A stretch of 64,000 bases of DNA from the NCBI GenBank assembly GCA_029779645.1, contig JAKPAC010000004.1:44201-108200 (forward strand). Direction: 5' to 3'. Each line of letters opens with the position of its first letter. Position 1 is the stretch's first letter. Under the pieces are notes generated by a model. It was not told the DNA's origin and did no database searches. It saw only the letters and a list, made by a program, of their open reading frames with translations. The DNA is from Actinomycetes bacterium (lineage in GTDB: Bacteria; Actinomycetota; Actinomycetes; Actinomycetales; Microbacteriaceae). Position numbers and translations under genes: made by a program. Positions 63,197 through 64,000 of the stretch are shown piece by piece.

Positions 63197-63742
63197 TCAG
63201 TACGGGTAGCCGTGCGCGGTCGCGAACACGCCCGCGGAGGCCAGGGCGTAGAGAAGAAACGTGCCGCCGATCCACGGGCAGGCCCAGCGGCTCGTCGCGT
63301 AGTCGCCACGGCGCAGCGCCGGGAGCATCGCGAGCAGGCCGACGACCTGCACCGCCGTCAGCACCAGGTACGACCAGTCCGAGAACACCCAGGCGAGGGG
63401 GAGGAAATGCAGCGCCACGCACAGACCGATCCACCAGCCGTACCACCGGGTCTGGTTCCTCCGGGCGAGCACCAGGCAGCCGCCCCCGATGAGCGCGATC
63501 TCGGCGAGCACGACGATGCCGAAGGCCCAGTAGCGTCCCTCGAGTGCCGTGGGCGTCGCCCAGTTGCGCCAGACGATGATCCCGAACGCGATCGAGAGCA
63601 GGATCCCGATCACGGAGCCCGCACCCCACAGGGGCCGCAGCGTGGGTTTCGGATCCTCCTGCGCCCAGCCGAACCAGCCGGCGCCCATCAGCGCGAGCCA
63701 GGCGATCGCGAACGCCTGATCCCGCAGGTAGTCGGTCAGCAT
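63197..63742 (-). CDS. Integral membrane protein, unknown
   Basis: A 181-residue protein with about five hydrophobic helices and many Trp residues (NQTRWYGWWIGLCVALHFL; WRNWATPTALEGRYWAFGIV). A short acidic loop (EDPKPTLRP) follows the first helix. No family is recognised. It lies downstream of the next gene to the right on the minus strand, or alone; about 260 bases to the window end show no other gene. Confidence 0.8.
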   Translation of the reverse strand: MLTDYLRDQAFAIAWLALMGAGWFGWAQEDPKPTLRPLWGAGSVIGILLSIAFGIIVWRNWATPTALEGRYWAFGIVVLAEIALIGGGCLVLARRNQTRWYGWWIGLCVALHFLPLAWVFSDWSYLVLTAVQVVGLLAMLPALRRGDYATSRWACPWIGGTFLLYALASAGVFATAHGYPY

Positions 63743-63908
63743 GCTCGTGCCCCTCAGATCTCGCTGTCACCTCCAGTCTGCCGAAGCCCACCGGACGGCC
63801 GTGGAACGCCACCCCGAGCGCGCCGAATCTGCGATCAGCATGACGTCGAAGCGGTCGCGGGCTCAGATCGGCGTCTCTCGACTGAGGCGAGGTGCTCCAG
63901 GTTCGCCG

Positions 63909-63940
63909 CGGAGGCGGTGCCGTCGACGGCACCGCCTCCG
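63909..63940. terminator. Perfect 32-bp palindrome near the contig end
   Basis: Two perfectly complementary 16-base arms meet at GTCGAC. It probably acts as a terminator for a gene just beyond the window, or it is a strong hairpin that caused the contig break. No spacer is present. Confidence 0.6.
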
Positions 63941-63984
63941 GCGACGGCCGGGCGAGCTGGACGCCGGAAACGGGAGCGAGGCGT

Positions 63985-64000
63985 GGGGGGGGGGGGGGGG
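63985..64000. other. G-homopolymer at the contig end (likely artefact)
   Basis: Sixteen consecutive G end the sequence. Such runs at read or contig ends are typical of no-signal base calls in two-colour sequencing and should not be treated as genomic. Confidence 0.85.

Overview
The window is high-GC (about 70% by eye) chromosomal DNA of an actinobacterium, most likely of the family Microbacteriaceae. Signs are the gene order smc–ftsY–ffh–rpsP–khpA–rimM–trmD–rplS–lepB–rnhB–DUF2469–yraN–comM–dprA–xerC–M23–rpsB–tsf–pyrH–frr–cdsA, the many GTG starts, the 4-bp ATGA/GTGA overlaps, and a frequent GGATGCC/GGCATCC word. No rRNA, tRNA or CRISPR array was seen. The window ends in a run of 16 G, which looks like a contig-end artefact.

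Layout. 1-14.3 kb: the end of smc, the two SRP GTPases (ftsY, ffh), the rpsP–khpA–rimM–trmD operon, map on the other strand, rplS with a structured leader and a strong terminator, then lepB–rnhB–DUF2469–yraN–comM, running into dprA. 14.3-28.9 kb: dprA is cut in two by a foreign element of about 13.3 kb. The element's left part is an arsenic-resistance operon on the minus strand (flavoprotein, ArsN1-like acetyltransferase, ArsR, MFS transporter, ArsR–ArsC fusion, ArsC, three-helix-type ArsC, aquaporin), with a divergent ArsR gene. Its right part is a recombination operon: a canonical tyrosine recombinase, a small HTH protein, and an 849-residue protein with ten zinc-ribbon-like CxxC pairs and a degenerate recombinase tail. 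This operon is followed by four small genes of unknown function. 28.9-42.9 kb: GAP-family membrane protein, xerC, M23 peptidase, rpsB–tsf, pyrH, frr, cdsA, a DivIVA-like protein, a secreted transglycosylase-like protein, an alpha/beta hydrolase, an AI-2E-family transporter, a large membrane protein and a thioredoxin–TPR protein. 42.9-64 kb: glgB, a tandem DUF1254/DUF1214 pair, cysteine desulfurase plus mnmA (tRNA thiolation), ligA, an acyl-CoA ligase, gatCAB, dinB, a GerW-like protein, a P-loop kinase-like protein, the metallopeptidase–clpS–DUF2017 cluster, a MerR–VOC fusion and a membrane protein.

How the genes fit together. Most of the window is translation, protein-export and cell-envelope housekeeping. 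The island is the accessory part. It has arsenate reductases and an aquaporin as a possible arsenite exit, an N-acetyltransferase and a flavoprotein typical of organoarsenical resistance, and at least three ArsR-type regulators. Several palindromes with ArsR-box-like symmetry lie at its promoters. Its recombinase genes and its precise interruption of a conserved gene resemble the Tn554 class of site-specific tyrosine-recombinase transposons, but with an unusual gene set. The most novel points are the zinc-ribbon recombinase-like protein without the expected catalytic tyrosine, the four-gene unknown cassette beside it, and dprA as the target.
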